The notes: generated from the sequence alone by a model not told the origin. DNA of 64,000 bases from Arcobacter caeni (GCF_003063245.1 NZ_MUXE01000014.1:1-64000), one strand, 5' to 3'. Counted from the first letter of the stretch, positions 22,460 through 32,587 are shown. Translations and numbers: made by a program.

Positions 22460-23568
22460 TGTATCAATCCATTATAAACTTCAAATAATTTCTTTTCTTC
22501 AAATCCCCAATTGTACTTTTCTAAAACGGTATTTTTACCATTTTGCCCCATAAGTTGTGCTTCTTGTGGATGAGAAATAATATACTCTATTGCTTGGGCT
22601 ATCTCTTTTGGTTCAAGTGGGTTTACGCAAATACCACAATTTGCATCATCAATTATTTCTTTCCAGAGTTTTATATCTGAAGATATTACAGGAAGTCCTG
22701 CTGCCATATATTCGAACATCTTTACTGGTAATGCATCTAAATAATTTATTATTGGATGAAGAGTTACAAGACCTGCTTTTGATTGACTCATCACATTTAC
22801 AATGCCAACTCTATCTAAAAATCCAAGTTCATTTACATATTTCCAACCATCGTATGTTTTTACTTCCTCTTCTACATTCTTTTCACTAAATGCACCTACA
22901 AGATTAAGTTTTGTATTTGATGTAAACTCCATAGCTTTTACTATTTCTTTTATGCCTCTTATCTGTGCAATTCCACCGACATAACAAACTTCATCTTTTT
23001 TTTCATTCCAAGGTGTTTCGTTTGAAAGTTCTCCTAATATTGGGAAGTTATTTATATCTATACTATTTTTATTTATTTTTAGAAATTTATCTTTTATGTA
23101 CGGTGTTGCGGTAACAATGTAATCAAACTTTGGCATGGCATATTTTTCATATAGCTCAAAAGTTTTTGATAATAATACTTTTGTAAATTTATTTAAATAT
23201 GGTTTTCCAAGAAGCTGTTTTGGTAAATCTTCATGTGCATCAAATATCACAATTTTTCCAAGTTTTTTTAGTTTTAATCCAACAGGAATAAGTTCAGGGT
23301 CATGAAGATGATATATGTCACTGTTCAGACCAACTGCTTTTTCAAATATCTTTTTTACAGTGGTAGTCATACGAGATAATCGACCACCAGTTTTTACACC
23401 AACATCTACTATACTTACACTATTTTTAGTTTCATTACCTTTTCCATCTGCTACTATTAAACTAACTTTATAGTTTTCATTTGTAGATAAAGAGCTACAC
23501 ATTTTTAAAAAAATTCTTGTATCGTATCTGCCATGTGCTGATGTTAGATGAGTTATTTTAGTTTGCAT
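22456..23568 (-). CDS. Glycosyltransferase, GT4-type
   Basis: A 370-aa GT-B glycosyltransferase. Features are [14 protein letters not shown] at the N-terminus, [14 protein letters not shown] in the acceptor half and, in the donor half, [17 protein letters not shown] and [18 protein letters not shown], the last containing the EX7E-like acidic region. Sugar specificity cannot be read. Stop and start codons overlap both neighbours by one to four bases. It directly follows the HisF-like gene and precedes the epimerase chimera, so it may transfer the amidinated uronate these genes make. Confidence 0.88.
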   Translation of the reverse strand: MQTKITHLTSAHGRYDTRIFLKMCSSLSTNENYKVSLIVADGKGNETKNSVSIVDVGVKTGGRLSRMTTTVKKIFEKAVGLNSDIYHLHDPELIPVGLKLKKLGKIVIFDAHEDLPKQLLGKPYLNKFTKVLLSKTFELYEKYAMPKFDYIVTATPYIKDKFLKINKNSIDINNFPILGELSNETPWNEKKDEVCYVGGIAQIRGIKEIVKAMEFTSNTKLNLVGAFSEKNVEEEVKTYDGWKYVNELGFLDRVGIVNVMSQSKAGLVTLHPIINYLDALPVKMFEYMAAGLPVISSDIKLWKEIIDDANCGICVNPLEPKEIAQAIEYIISHPQEAQLMGQNGKNTVLEKYNWGFEEKKLFEVYNGLIQ

Positions 23569-24335
23569 TATTTATTTCCTAATAATTCTTGAATCTTTTC
23601 ATATGATGGATAACTTATGAGTACACCTTTTAGTGCTCCTTGATATACAAACATACTTCCACATGCAACTGCATCCACATTAGCTAGTTCAAAAACTTCT
23701 TTTATATGATTTAAGTTTCCAGAACCACCAAGTGCTATGATAGGTACTTTAGTATTTGATTTTATTTCTTTTAAAAGTTCATAATCAAATCCTTGCATTA
23801 CTCCATCATTATCACAAGAGTTTATCACTATTTCCCCTGCACCCAAAATTTCTACTTGCTTTACAAATTCAAGTGGATCAAGTTTTGTATTCTTTTTACC
23901 ATTATTTATAAAAACTTTTTTCTTTCCCCAAAAGTCTTTTTTAATATCTATTGTTACAATTACTGATTGATTACCAAAGATACTTGCTGCATCTTTTATC
24001 AACAGAGGATTTAGGATAGATTGACAACTTATAGAAATTTTTTCAACTCCTAAGGAATATATTTTTTTCATTTGCTCTACTGTTTTTACTCCACCACCAT
24101 AACAAAGGGGCATAAAACATTCACTTGCTATATCTTCTATCATTTTATAATTTGGCTCTTTATTTTGAACACTTGCATCTATATCTAAAAACATCAATTC
24201 ATCAACTTCTTTTTCATTGAAAATTTTTATTGCATTTATAGGATCACCTATATAAGTTGGTTTTTTAAATCTTTCAGTTTTATAAAGTCCACCTTTGTGT
24301 AAAAGTAGACATGGAATTATTCTTTTTTGTAGCAT
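23568..24335 (-). CDS. HisF-like cyclase subunit for sugar amidation (WbuZ/HisF2)
   Basis: A 255-aa TIM barrel of the HisF family ([64 protein letters not shown]). In histidine synthesis HisF takes ammonia from HisH. Here it lies between a HisH homologue and a WbpG-like amidotransferase in a glycan operon, the same trio as Pseudomonas WbpG/HisH2/HisF2. It should therefore channel ammonia for acetamidino-sugar formation rather than make imidazole glycerol phosphate. A true his operon is not in the window. Confidence 0.9.
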   Translation of the reverse strand: MLQKRIIPCLLLHKGGLYKTERFKKPTYIGDPINAIKIFNEKEVDELMFLDIDASVQNKEPNYKMIEDIASECFMPLCYGGGVKTVEQMKKIYSLGVEKISISCQSILNPLLIKDAASIFGNQSVIVTIDIKKDFWGKKKVFINNGKKNTKLDPLEFVKQVEILGAGEIVINSCDNDGVMQGFDYELLKEIKSNTKVPIIALGGSGNLNHIKEVFELANVDAVACGSMFVYQGALKGVLISYPSYEKIQELLGNK

Positions 24336-24940
24336 TACATTTCTCCAAAATTTTTAAAAAGTTGCATACCAAATTTATGACTTTTTTCAGGATGAAACTG
24401 TACACCATATATATTATCTTTATAGATACTGCAAGTAAATTTTTTTCCATAAGTTGCTGTTGCTAAGATATTCTTTTCATCATTACAAACAACATGATAT
24501 GAATGAACAAAATAAAACCTATTTTCTTCTAAATTATGATAAATATCTTTTATATTACTAGGGTTGGTTTTATTCCATCCCATGTGGGGAATAGATAAAT
24601 TTTTATCCTCTAAATCAAATTTTACAGTTTGAGCATCTATCCAACCAAGACCTTTTTCTTTTCCTTCTTCACTTGAGTTAGTTAGAAGTTGCATACCAAG
24701 ACAAATACCCAAGATTGGTTTTTTATTTTGTAATACTTCTTTTTCTAAAGTTTCGAAAAAAGCTGCCTTCTTTAGGCCATTAATTCCATGATCAAAAGAA
24801 CCAACTCCAGGAAGAAGATATTTATCTGCTTTTTTTATTTCTTCTATATCTGATGTTATCACCGATTCAATGCCAACTTTTTTGAACATATTATAAATTG
24901 ATTTTAAATTACCTATTCCATAATCAAGTATCGCTATCAT
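24335..24940 (-). CDS. HisH-like class I glutaminase for sugar amidation (WbuY/HisH2)
   Basis: A 201-aa class I (triad) glutamine amidotransferase. The nucleophile is Cys80 in GICLGMQL; the triad His and Glu lie in GVQFHPEKS near the C-terminus. It hydrolyses glutamine and passes ammonia to the HisF-like partner encoded one base downstream. The WbpG-like gene lies nine bases upstream. All three catalytic residues are present. Confidence 0.92.
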   Translation of the reverse strand: MIAILDYGIGNLKSIYNMFKKVGIESVITSDIEEIKKADKYLLPGVGSFDHGINGLKKAAFFETLEKEVLQNKKPILGICLGMQLLTNSSEEGKEKGLGWIDAQTVKFDLEDKNLSIPHMGWNKTNPSNIKDIYHNLEENRFYFVHSYHVVCNDEKNILATATYGKKFTCSIYKDNIYGVQFHPEKSHKFGMQLFKNFGEM

Positions 24941-24948
24941 TTTCTACC

Positions 24949-26094
24949 TTATGAATAATTTGATATTTTTCTACCAAGTAACTTTGATACAAGGTTTTGA
25001 ATTCTTTTCATTTTTTTGTATTTATCAGTCATATTTGGAAAATCGCTATAATCATGTGATGGCAGTTGAAGTATTTCTTCAAATTCTTTATCACTAACTC
25101 CTAATTTTTTAGCTATATATTCTTTATCATCTTTAAGTTCTTTTTCATCATATAAAGGTTTTTCTAACTCTTTTTGTGCTTCATCTCTAGTCATTTGCCC
25201 TGCAACTATTAGACTTGCTAAATGTGGTTTTCTTTTATCATAACCAAACTTCATAGGTAACCAATAATTTTGATAAAATTTAGTAAATACAGATTCGCCA
25301 TGTTTTCTAGCATACTCTTTATAACCTACTTTTTCTTTTAATTCTTCTAATGCTTCACTTTTAATATACGGCATGAAATTAAGTGGTCTTATAGTCTTCA
25401 TTTTTTTAACAAAAGGATAATATAAATAAAGTTCATAAAAACCTATAGTCTTATAATTTTTAAGTTTTTTAGTACCAAATGCATTGTGAATAGCATGTAA
25501 ATTATCAGCATCCATCGCACTCCATAACCAAGATTTTGGAAATATAGATTCAGTAGCTAAATTCCCTCCACTTATCACATAATTTACACCATGCTTTGTA
25601 GCAAAATGATAGAGTGAAGAGAAATATGCATGATCTTGAGGAACATCTTGATTTGCAATAGCTGATTTTAAATATGCTAATTGTAAATCTTTCATCTCTT
25701 CCCAATCTACAACAATAGTGTGTAAATCCCAACCACAATATTTTACAAGATTTTCAATATTTTGAACAGCAAGTTCACTATTCCATCCACCATCTACATG
25801 CACAACCAAAGGACGGATACCTTCTTCGTAAAGTTTAAGTGCAAGATATGAACTATCTACTCCACCACTAAGTCCCAAAATACAGTCATATTGTTTTGAA
25901 GCATTTTCTTTTTTCATTTTTGAATATATAGTTTCTAGTTTTTTTGTACCTTCTATATTTGGATACCATCTTTTTGACGTAACTTCATCAAATTCTATAC
26001 AATGACTGCAAACTCCATTTTCATCAAAAGTTATTTCTGGGTCTGTTGTGTCCATTACACATTTTGTACACATTTGATAGTTTTTATTTTGCAT
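24949..26094 (-). CDS. wbpG: N-acetyl-sugar amidotransferase (WbpG/PseA family)
   Basis: 381 aa. CTKC (9-12) and CSHC near residue 30 form a zinc-finger-like site. The ATP-pyrophosphatase loop is GLSGGVDSS (74-82). This family activates the acetamido group of a sugar with ATP and lets ammonia replace the oxygen, giving an acetamidino group. The adjacent HisH/HisF pair supplies ammonia. In Pseudomonas the trio acts on a 2,3-diacetamido mannuronic acid. A longer frame opens at 26115, but the ATG at 26092-26094 has AAAGG seven bases before it, so I take that start. Confidence 0.9.
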   Translation of the reverse strand: MQNKNYQMCTKCVMDTTDPEITFDENGVCSHCIEFDEVTSKRWYPNIEGTKKLETIYSKMKKENASKQYDCILGLSGGVDSSYLALKLYEEGIRPLVVHVDGGWNSELAVQNIENLVKYCGWDLHTIVVDWEEMKDLQLAYLKSAIANQDVPQDHAYFSSLYHFATKHGVNYVISGGNLATESIFPKSWLWSAMDADNLHAIHNAFGTKKLKNYKTIGFYELYLYYPFVKKMKTIRPLNFMPYIKSEALEELKEKVGYKEYARKHGESVFTKFYQNYWLPMKFGYDKRKPHLASLIVAGQMTRDEAQKELEKPLYDEKELKDDKEYIAKKLGVSDKEFEEILQLPSHDYSDFPNMTDKYKKMKRIQNLVSKLLGRKISNYS

Positions 26095-27226
26095 CCAATA
26101 TCCTTTTATATTCATTTATCATTTTTACCTCTTGTTTTTCCCATGAATTTTCTTCTGCACATTTTCTTGCGTTTAATTTCATTTGTTCTATGTCTAGCGT
26201 TAAAATTTTATCTATCGCCTGATTTATAGACTCAATAGTTTCTTCCTCTGCTATTATTCCAATATCATACTTTTGCACTAATTCTTTCATCTCTTTCATA
26301 TTTGAGACTATCACAGGAAGTCCAGCCATAGAATATTCAAAAAGTTTATTTGGTAAACAATAATAGTAACTCAAGCAAGTATTTTCAATAAACGAAATCC
26401 CAATATCAGCAGAAGAAGTATAGTTTAAAACTACCTCAGGAGCAACGGCAGGATGAAAAAAAATATTGTTTGCTTTTTCACTTGACTTTTTTATATCCTC
26501 TTCAAACTCACCATAACCCATAAAGACTATTACTACTTTATCATCCACTCTTGATTTAAAACTTTCTAGTAGCAAATCAACGCCTCTCCCTTTTGAAAGC
26601 CCTCCTTGATAAAGTACTATTATAGATTCTTCTTTTATATCTAAATTTTTTCGAAATATATTTGTCTTTTTTAGCTCATTTAATTTGGGGGCATTTAGTA
26701 TGACTTCCGGTCGGCTTATATTATAAGTATCTCTATACCAATCAGCTATATTTTCACTTACAACAAAAATCAAATCAGCTTTTTTAATAAGCATTTTTTC
26801 CAAAAATTTAGATATCTTTTTTCTAACCCTACCAGAACCATTGGTTTCTGTCTCTAATTCATGAGTATCATACACAAGTTTTGCACCATAAAAATATTTT
26901 AGTAGTATACCTAAAGGTAAAAGTGCAAGTGCATGGATATTTACTATTTTGATATTTTTCTTTCTATAAAAAAAAGTAACTCTATATATAAATTCTAAAT
27001 ATTTTAATATCTGTACTATAAAATTTTTGCTCAAATTTCTACTGCTGAGTTTAAATCTTTTTAATAATAAATTTTCACTATACTTGTATTCTTCTTCTAA
27101 ATCATCTGCATATAAAGAAGCTATGTAAACTTTTGATGCAATATTATAATTTAAAATAGAATTTGTTTCTTTCAAAACTCTACTTTCGTTTCTCATCTCT
27201 GTGAGTGATATGTGAAGGTTATTCAT
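26084..27226 (-). CDS. Glycosyltransferase, GT4-type
   Basis: A 380-aa GT-B glycosyltransferase, closely related in motif layout to the gene at 17424-18584: LVYDTHELETETNG, LFVVSENIADWY, LYQGGLSKGRGVDLL, FMGYGEFEEDI, DIGISFIENTCLSYYYCLPN and KLFEYSMAGLPVIVSN. It lies just downstream of asnB after a 56-base gap, the largest gap in the cluster, where a possible internal promoter lies. Its 3' end overlaps the wbpG start by eleven bases. Confidence 0.88.
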   Translation of the reverse strand: MNNLHISLTEMRNESRVLKETNSILNYNIASKVYIASLYADDLEEEYKYSENLLLKRFKLSSRNLSKNFIVQILKYLEFIYRVTFFYRKKNIKIVNIHALALLPLGILLKYFYGAKLVYDTHELETETNGSGRVRKKISKFLEKMLIKKADLIFVVSENIADWYRDTYNISRPEVILNAPKLNELKKTNIFRKNLDIKEESIIVLYQGGLSKGRGVDLLLESFKSRVDDKVVIVFMGYGEFEEDIKKSSEKANNIFFHPAVAPEVVLNYTSSADIGISFIENTCLSYYYCLPNKLFEYSMAGLPVIVSNMKEMKELVQKYDIGIIAEEETIESINQAIDKILTLDIEQMKLNARKCAEENSWEKQEVKMINEYKRILDAK

Positions 27227-27242
27227 TAATTTCCAAATTATT

Positions 27243-27270
27243 TTATTTTCTAAAGTCGTAATTTATACAA
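27243..27270 (-). promoter_or_regulatory. Possible internal promoter within the glycan block
   Basis: On the minus strand the 56-base gap between asnB and the next glycosyltransferase contains TTGTATAAATT, a fair extended -10 (TATAAA), in the only sizeable gap of the cluster. No -35 box is clear. The call is tentative. Confidence 0.25.
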
Positions 27271-27282
27271 GTTTCATTAAAA

Positions 27283-29088
27283 TTATGACTTGATTTTATA
27301 TATTTTTTCCCAAATAGCCACATTATACATCTTCCATAACAACGATTTATTATTATATATTTCTTCATCTATATGTATGACTTTAGCTACTATAGTTGAA
27401 GTTTCTATAGCTTTTATCATTTCATCTTTATAGCCATCTATCCACATATCAGTAGGTGCTTCAAATCCAAACTTGTTAGTTCTCCAAACAATATTTTGAG
27501 GTAGTATTTTCTCAGCTACTTTTCTTAGAAGATATTTTAAAAAACCATCTTTAACTTTCAAGTCATCATTTAACGATAAAGCCCCTTGAACAAACTCATA
27601 ATCAATAAATGGCAATCTCGACTCTACTGAATGTCTCATAGAATTTTTATCTTCATATCGTAGTAAATGAGGTAAGTTTCTTGACATAAGCTCTCTCTTT
27701 TGAAATTCCTTAAAGTTTTTAAAAACATATAGTTGCTCAAGTCTCGAAAAATCATATTTTACTTTCAAGATATCTTTTTTAAATAATCGTTTGAAATATA
27801 GCATTTTATTGCCTAGAAGTGCACTTATCATACTTTTTAAAATTTGTTTTTTAGATACTTTATAATTTTTAACTGTTTGAAACTCTTTATATAATTTTAT
27901 CCACTTCAATTGTTTTAACAAAGTTGCAAAATATATAGCATAGTATGTTTCATATCCAAACATTGTTTCATCACCACCCTGACCATCAAGCATAACTGTG
28001 CATCCTATTTCTTTTGCTTTTTTCATTACAAAGTATTGCATAAAAATTGAAGGACCTCCGAAAGGTTCTTCTTGCGTATATATTACCTCTTCTATATTTT
28101 TTGTGATATCTTCAAGCTGTGGTTCTATTTCAATCATGTTCAAATTACAATGATTTGCAACTTCTCTAGCAAATTCGCTTTCGTCTGTTTTTTTCTCGAC
28201 AGACTTAGCATGAATTGCTACAAACTTTTCATTCGTTTTTTCAAAATACTTTTTTGAAGCAATCGCAGCTATACTTGAGCTATCAAGTCCACCACTTAAA
28301 CAAGTTCCAACTTTTACATCACTTCTTAGTCTTAAATCTATTGATCTATAGAGTTTATTTTCTAAAAACTCTATACTTCTCTCTTCATTTAAAGTATCTA
28401 ATTTTTCATCAAATTTTATATCAAAATATCTTTTAATCTCAAAAGTATTGTCTTTTAAATTAAAAATTAGATTGTGCGATTGCTCAAGTTTAAAAATATT
28501 TTCAAAAAATGTTTCATTTGTGTGTTCTTCTAAGCCATAAAGTAAATATTCAACTAAGATATTTTCATTAACATATCTCTCTTCATAAAACTCCAAAAGT
28601 TGTTTTATCTCTGAACCAAACACAAACTTCCCATCAACTTCAGTATAATAAAATGGTTTTACACCAAATCTATCTCTACTACAAAAGATTATCTCTTTTT
28701 CTTTATCATAAATTGCAAATGCCCACATACCGTTAAATTTATTTACACACTCTTCACCCCAGAAGTCATAACTTGCAAGTATAACTTCTGTATCAGTGTG
28801 CGAAACAAATTTATATCCTTCTTTTAAAAGCTCTTCTTTTATCTCTAAGTAGTTATACACTTCACCATTATAAGTAATAGTATATTTTTCTAAATAGTGC
28901 ATAGGCTGATGACCATCACTACTTAAATCTAAAATAGAAAGTCTTCTATGTCCAAAAGCAAAGTTTTTTTCAAAGAAAAACCCTTCATCATCGGGTCCTC
29001 GATGCGTTATTAAGTCATTTATATTCTGTATGCTTTCTTGAGTAACTGCTTGTTTTTTTTTATTGATTATTCCGCTTATTCCGCACAT
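27283..29088 (-). CDS. asnB: Asparagine synthase (glutamine-hydrolysing), AsnB-type, in a glycan locus
   Basis: 601 aa. Cys2 (MCGISG) starts the class II glutaminase domain (RGPDDEG, YNGEVYNY, SHTDTEVIL); the synthetase domain has the PP-loop CLSGGLDSSSIA (263-274) and a downstream DGQGGDE motif. AsnB homologues in O-antigen loci often amidate hexuronic acids instead of aspartate. The surrounding uronate genes make that likely here, but sequence cannot decide. It is the third glutamine-dependent amidotransferase in the cluster, and each has a different glutaminase arrangement. Confidence 0.9.
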   Translation of the reverse strand: MCGISGIINKKKQAVTQESIQNINDLITHRGPDDEGFFFEKNFAFGHRRLSILDLSSDGHQPMHYLEKYTITYNGEVYNYLEIKEELLKEGYKFVSHTDTEVILASYDFWGEECVNKFNGMWAFAIYDKEKEIIFCSRDRFGVKPFYYTEVDGKFVFGSEIKQLLEFYEERYVNENILVEYLLYGLEEHTNETFFENIFKLEQSHNLIFNLKDNTFEIKRYFDIKFDEKLDTLNEERSIEFLENKLYRSIDLRLRSDVKVGTCLSGGLDSSSIAAIASKKYFEKTNEKFVAIHAKSVEKKTDESEFAREVANHCNLNMIEIEPQLEDITKNIEEVIYTQEEPFGGPSIFMQYFVMKKAKEIGCTVMLDGQGGDETMFGYETYYAIYFATLLKQLKWIKLYKEFQTVKNYKVSKKQILKSMISALLGNKMLYFKRLFKKDILKVKYDFSRLEQLYVFKNFKEFQKRELMSRNLPHLLRYEDKNSMRHSVESRLPFIDYEFVQGALSLNDDLKVKDGFLKYLLRKVAEKILPQNIVWRTNKFGFEAPTDMWIDGYKDEMIKAIETSTIVAKVIHIDEEIYNNKSLLWKMYNVAIWEKIYKIKS

Positions 29089-29092
29089 TGAT

Positions 29093-30511
29093 TTAAATCC
29101 TTATAAACTTTTCCATATATTTTCTTTCTACTAACAAAAAACTAATGACAACTGAAATAACTAGCATATATATTATCTTCACACCAATTGTACCAAATGT
29201 AATTTCATCAAATTTATATACCATTGCATAAGCACTTATCAATACAGTAGCAAATGCTATAAGTATATTTTTTATTTTATATGGTATAGGATAATATTTA
29301 TATGCTAATACGGCATACAATAAAAATCCTATTATTGCGCTCATTAAAGTTGCATATGCAGCACCACTTAAACCAAATACTGGTATCAAAGTATAGTTTA
29401 GTATTGTATTTAAAATTGCTGTACTTATTGTAATCATTGCTGTTAATTTTGTTTTTTTTGCGATACCAATACCAGGAGCAAAGATATACATATTAGAAAA
29501 AAATGTAGCCATCACGAGTAATGCTATCAAACTACTCGCCCCATAGAAGGCTTCAGTAGTAAATAGTACTAGCACTTCTTTAGAAAAAATAATACTAGCA
29601 GCAACTACAAACAAAGCAAATAAACAAAACATATTAAATATCTTTGAAACACTTTGAAGGGTTTCTGCTTCTTTGTAATATTTATAAACTAAAGGCATAA
29701 GTGAACTCTGAAAGCCTATCATTACAAGCGATGCAACTGCTGCAAATCTAAATGCAACCCCATAAATACCCAATTCATTTAATCCCAACAACTCTTTTAT
29801 AGCTATCCTATCTATATACATTGCAATAAAAACTCCTACACCTGATAATACTAAAGGCGAAGAAAATACAAGCATCTCTTTTAGTTTCACAAAATCAAAT
29901 ATAAATTTATAATTACTCTTTGCATAGTAGATAGATTGAAGTGAACCTATCGTATTACCTAATATTTGAGCTATAAAAATACTTTCAACTTTTAGCTTCA
30001 TAATAACTAATAAATATATAGCTACTGTAGCGACTACCATCACATTTACGATACTAACAATGACACTATCTTTTGGCTGAATTTGCCATCTCAACTGATT
30101 TTGAGTAAAGTAAAAAATTCCATTCGTAGCAATGGCAAGGGAAGCCCATATAAATATCATCTGATACTCTTTGCTATCTAATAACAATTGGCTCAAACTA
30201 TCACTAAATGACCAAGAGATACAAAAATAAAAAAAATAAACTACAAAGGTAAACCAAAAGGCAGTAGAGGTATAAGAAACTTTATCTTCTTTATCATGTG
30301 CTTCTTGATAAAATCTAGCAATTGATTGGCTAATTTCCAAAGCAATAGTAAGATTAATGATAGCAGCAATAATCAAGAAAAAATCTATAACCCCATACTC
30401 AGAAGGAGATAAATACCTCGTATATATAGGCACTAAAAATATAGCTATCCCACGAGTAAACACTGTTCCTAGTGCATAAATAAAGCTATGTTTAAAAAAA
30501 ATCTTTATCAA
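29093..30511 (-). CDS. Second oligosaccharide flippase (Wzx, PST/MVF family)
   Basis: A 472-aa membrane protein with about fourteen hydrophobic segments. It opens with FFKHSFIYALGTVFTRGIA then VPIYTRYLSPSEYGVIDFF, the typical N-terminus of O-antigen flippases. It differs strongly from the flippase at 19914-21185, so the two are not a recent duplication. Two flippases with one recognisable Wzy suggest either two repeat-unit pathways sharing the locus or a composite locus built by recombination. It lies four bases after asnB and overlaps the next gene by four. Confidence 0.88.
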   Translation of the reverse strand: MIKIFFKHSFIYALGTVFTRGIAIFLVPIYTRYLSPSEYGVIDFFLIIAAIINLTIALEISQSIARFYQEAHDKEDKVSYTSTAFWFTFVVYFFYFCISWSFSDSLSQLLLDSKEYQMIFIWASLAIATNGIFYFTQNQLRWQIQPKDSVIVSIVNVMVVATVAIYLLVIMKLKVESIFIAQILGNTIGSLQSIYYAKSNYKFIFDFVKLKEMLVFSSPLVLSGVGVFIAMYIDRIAIKELLGLNELGIYGVAFRFAAVASLVMIGFQSSLMPLVYKYYKEAETLQSVSKIFNMFCLFALFVVAASIIFSKEVLVLFTTEAFYGASSLIALLVMATFFSNMYIFAPGIGIAKKTKLTAMITISTAILNTILNYTLIPVFGLSGAAYATLMSAIIGFLLYAVLAYKYYPIPYKIKNILIAFATVLISAYAMVYKFDEITFGTIGVKIIYMLVISVVISFLLVERKYMEKFIRI

Positions 30512-31662
30512 TTTATCACACCATTTTCTTTTAAAACTTTGTTTATATATTCACTTGCCGCTTCATAAGTGTAATGTTTGTATGCAAACTCATAACCATT
30601 ATCTGCATAATATTTTATTTTTTCAGGATTATCCAAAAGGTACTTCAAATTATCATACACTTCCCAGTATTTTGTAATCATCCAAGCATCTTTACTGTCT
30701 TGTGGTAGTCCTGTTTCTATACTAGGATCTGCTGACATCAGTACAGCACAATGGTTTGCCATAGCTTCAATGCCAAAGACACCAATTGCAAAAGCATAAA
30801 ACTGATTTAGTACTATATGCGATGTTCTTAAATTCTCTAGTACTAGTTCATTTGATATGTCTTGGAGTTCAATATACTCAAAGTTATAACCTTCAATTTT
30901 TAATTTCTTTATTGCACTTCTAACTAATGGTGTTCCTTTATTAATAGGACTTGAAGGAGCATGCAAAATTTTGATTAATTCAATATTATTAAATTTATTA
31001 TCATTTCTAAAAAATTTATTATTATCATAATAATACATCCAAGGTAATTGACTTCTTTTTAAATAAGACAGTTGATCAATATTTGAACCAAATATAACAT
31101 CTGCATTATTATCCGCACTATGAGCAATTTGTTTTTTATCATTTTCATATGATTCATCAAATAAAAAATAATATGTTCCCCATACATCAATATCCATTTG
31201 TTTTCCATAATTTTGAAGAAGATAAGGAGACCTTATGTCATCTCCTACAAATAAGCAAACTAGTTTCTTTCTTTTTGCTTTTAAAAACTTAAATTCAAAA
31301 TCTCTATTCAATAAGAAACCGGTATGCCATATATAAAAGAAATGTGTGTATTTATTTACAAGATAGGCTAATAATATAGGTCCATAAATAATTCTAATTA
31401 AATATGATAAATATTTATTTGAAAAATTCAGGGAATAATCATATTTTAATCTATAGTATGAGTGTAACCTAAACGAAACACTTACAGAGGGTTTAAGTAT
31501 TCTTGATATTTGAAAAATTAAACCTGCAATTTCATCAGTACCAACAACCCATCCTTTCTTTGTTTTAACAAATGGTCTAAATAACCAAATACATAAATAT
31601 AAAACAATTATTTGAATAAAAAAAAATATTTTTTTAATGATTATTTTTAATCGAGTTGTCAA
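30508..31662 (-). CDS. Putative glycosyltransferase, GT-B fold, membrane-anchored
   Basis: About 384 aa. One hydrophobic helix lies near residues 12-30 (FFFIQIIVLYLCIWLF). The C-terminal half looks like a GT-B donor domain: ILHAPSSPINKGT, IEYIELQDIS-like spacing, and FGIEAMANHCAVLMS in the place of the usual EX7E region. No close family comes to mind. The frame allows a TTG start at 31668, but a TTG at 31662 sits seven bases after AAGGA, so I prefer it; no ATG start is available. The gene overlaps the formyltransferase gene by about 29 bases. Confidence 0.65.
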   Translation of the reverse strand: MTTRLKIIIKKIFFFIQIIVLYLCIWLFRPFVKTKKGWVVGTDEIAGLIFQISRILKPSVSVSFRLHSYYRLKYDYSLNFSNKYLSYLIRIIYGPILLAYLVNKYTHFFYIWHTGFLLNRDFEFKFLKAKRKKLVCLFVGDDIRSPYLLQNYGKQMDIDVWGTYYFLFDESYENDKKQIAHSADNNADVIFGSNIDQLSYLKRSQLPWMYYYDNNKFFRNDNKFNNIELIKILHAPSSPINKGTPLVRSAIKKLKIEGYNFEYIELQDISNELVLENLRTSHIVLNQFYAFAIGVFGIEAMANHCAVLMSADPSIETGLPQDSKDAWMITKYWEVYDNLKYLLDNPEKIKYYADNGYEFAYKHYTYEAASEYINKVLKENGVIN

Positions 31663-32587
31663 AAACAAATCCTTCTTTTATTGTAATTAATCCATCAAAA
31701 TCAAATACTTTAACTAACAGTAGCCCATCCAAACAATTAATTAAGAATTCTTTTTCACTAAACACTTCAACAATCTCTCCATATAATGAATCTTTATATT
31801 TTATACTTCTATCAAATATTTGAGATTCCCATATTACCAACTTTTTATTGTTTATATAACTATAAGCACCAGGATATGGTTGAGTTAAAGCACGTATAAA
31901 ATTAAAGATTGTATCAACATTCCATTCTGTCCATAAAATTTCACCATCTTCTTTAGTTCTTTTTGGATAATATTTTGGTTTTCCATTTTGCGTCCAAACA
32001 TTTATATTTCCAATCAATAATTTTGGAATTGATCTCAACAACATTCTTTTAGTTACTATAGAATTTTTATAATATAAAGTTTTTATTGTATCGAACTCAT
32101 TTATATCAAATTGTTCATAATCAAATACATCTCCATCGTCTGCACCTGCTTTCATTAAAAACAAATGCATAATAAATCTTTTACGACCTTCAATTAATGA
32201 CCAATTTAATGGTGAACGACCTCTTCCATAAGGTAAAAAATTTGCACTTCCATGAACTCCTATAGCCCCTATAGAAAAAGTATCTAAAATAGTTTTGGGG
32301 ATTAACCTCTGCCATCCCCCTTGAATAATTAAATCAAATTTATGTTTCTTGAAAAAATTGTAATCTTCTTCATCTTTTAGGTTAAATGATTTAGGGTAAT
32401 ATACAGGTATATTGTAATTTTGTGCTATTATAGAAAAATCATAATATCCTGAAATTTCATGTTCTATTGCTTGTTCTAAATTTAATATAACAAAATATTC
32501 AATAGTAATATTATTATCCAAAAGATATTCAATTATATCCTTTCCTGCTTCATGACAACCTACCATGCATATTTTTTTATTTTCCAT
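31634..32587 (-). CDS. Formyltransferase-family protein (putative sugar N-formyltransferase)
   Basis: A 317-aa protein with the formyltransferase fold. The core runs VHGSANFLPYGRGRSPLNW (111-129), with the catalytic His112 and the Asp of ADDGD (Asp151). Sugar N-formyltransferases (ArnA, WlaRD, VioF) use N10-formyl-THF to formylate an amino sugar and have an Asn two residues before the His (NxH); here that position is Gly110. Activity could be lost, or another Asn such as Asn116 could stand in. The C-terminal part (about 210-317) resembles the Met-tRNA formyltransferase C-domain. The neighbours include a deacetylase-like gene and an aminotransferase that could provide the free amine. Confidence 0.8.
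   Translation of the reverse strand: MENKKICMVGCHEAGKDIIEYLLDNNITIEYFVILNLEQAIEHEISGYYDFSIIAQNYNIPVYYPKSFNLKDEEDYNFFKKHKFDLIIQGGWQRLIPKTILDTFSIGAIGVHGSANFLPYGRGRSPLNWSLIEGRKRFIMHLFLMKAGADDGDVFDYEQFDINEFDTIKTLYYKNSIVTKRMLLRSIPKLLIGNINVWTQNGKPKYYPKRTKEDGEILWTEWNVDTIFNFIRALTQPYPGAYSYINNKKLVIWESQIFDRSIKYKDSLYGEIVEVFSEKEFLINCLDGLLLVKVFDFDGLITIKEGFVFDNSIKNNH

Noticed and set aside
26689-26694. Short G run in the glycan locus as a possible phase-variable tract
   Set aside because: Only five G residues; Campylobacter-type contingency tracts are typically eight or more. No long G or C run was seen in the locus.
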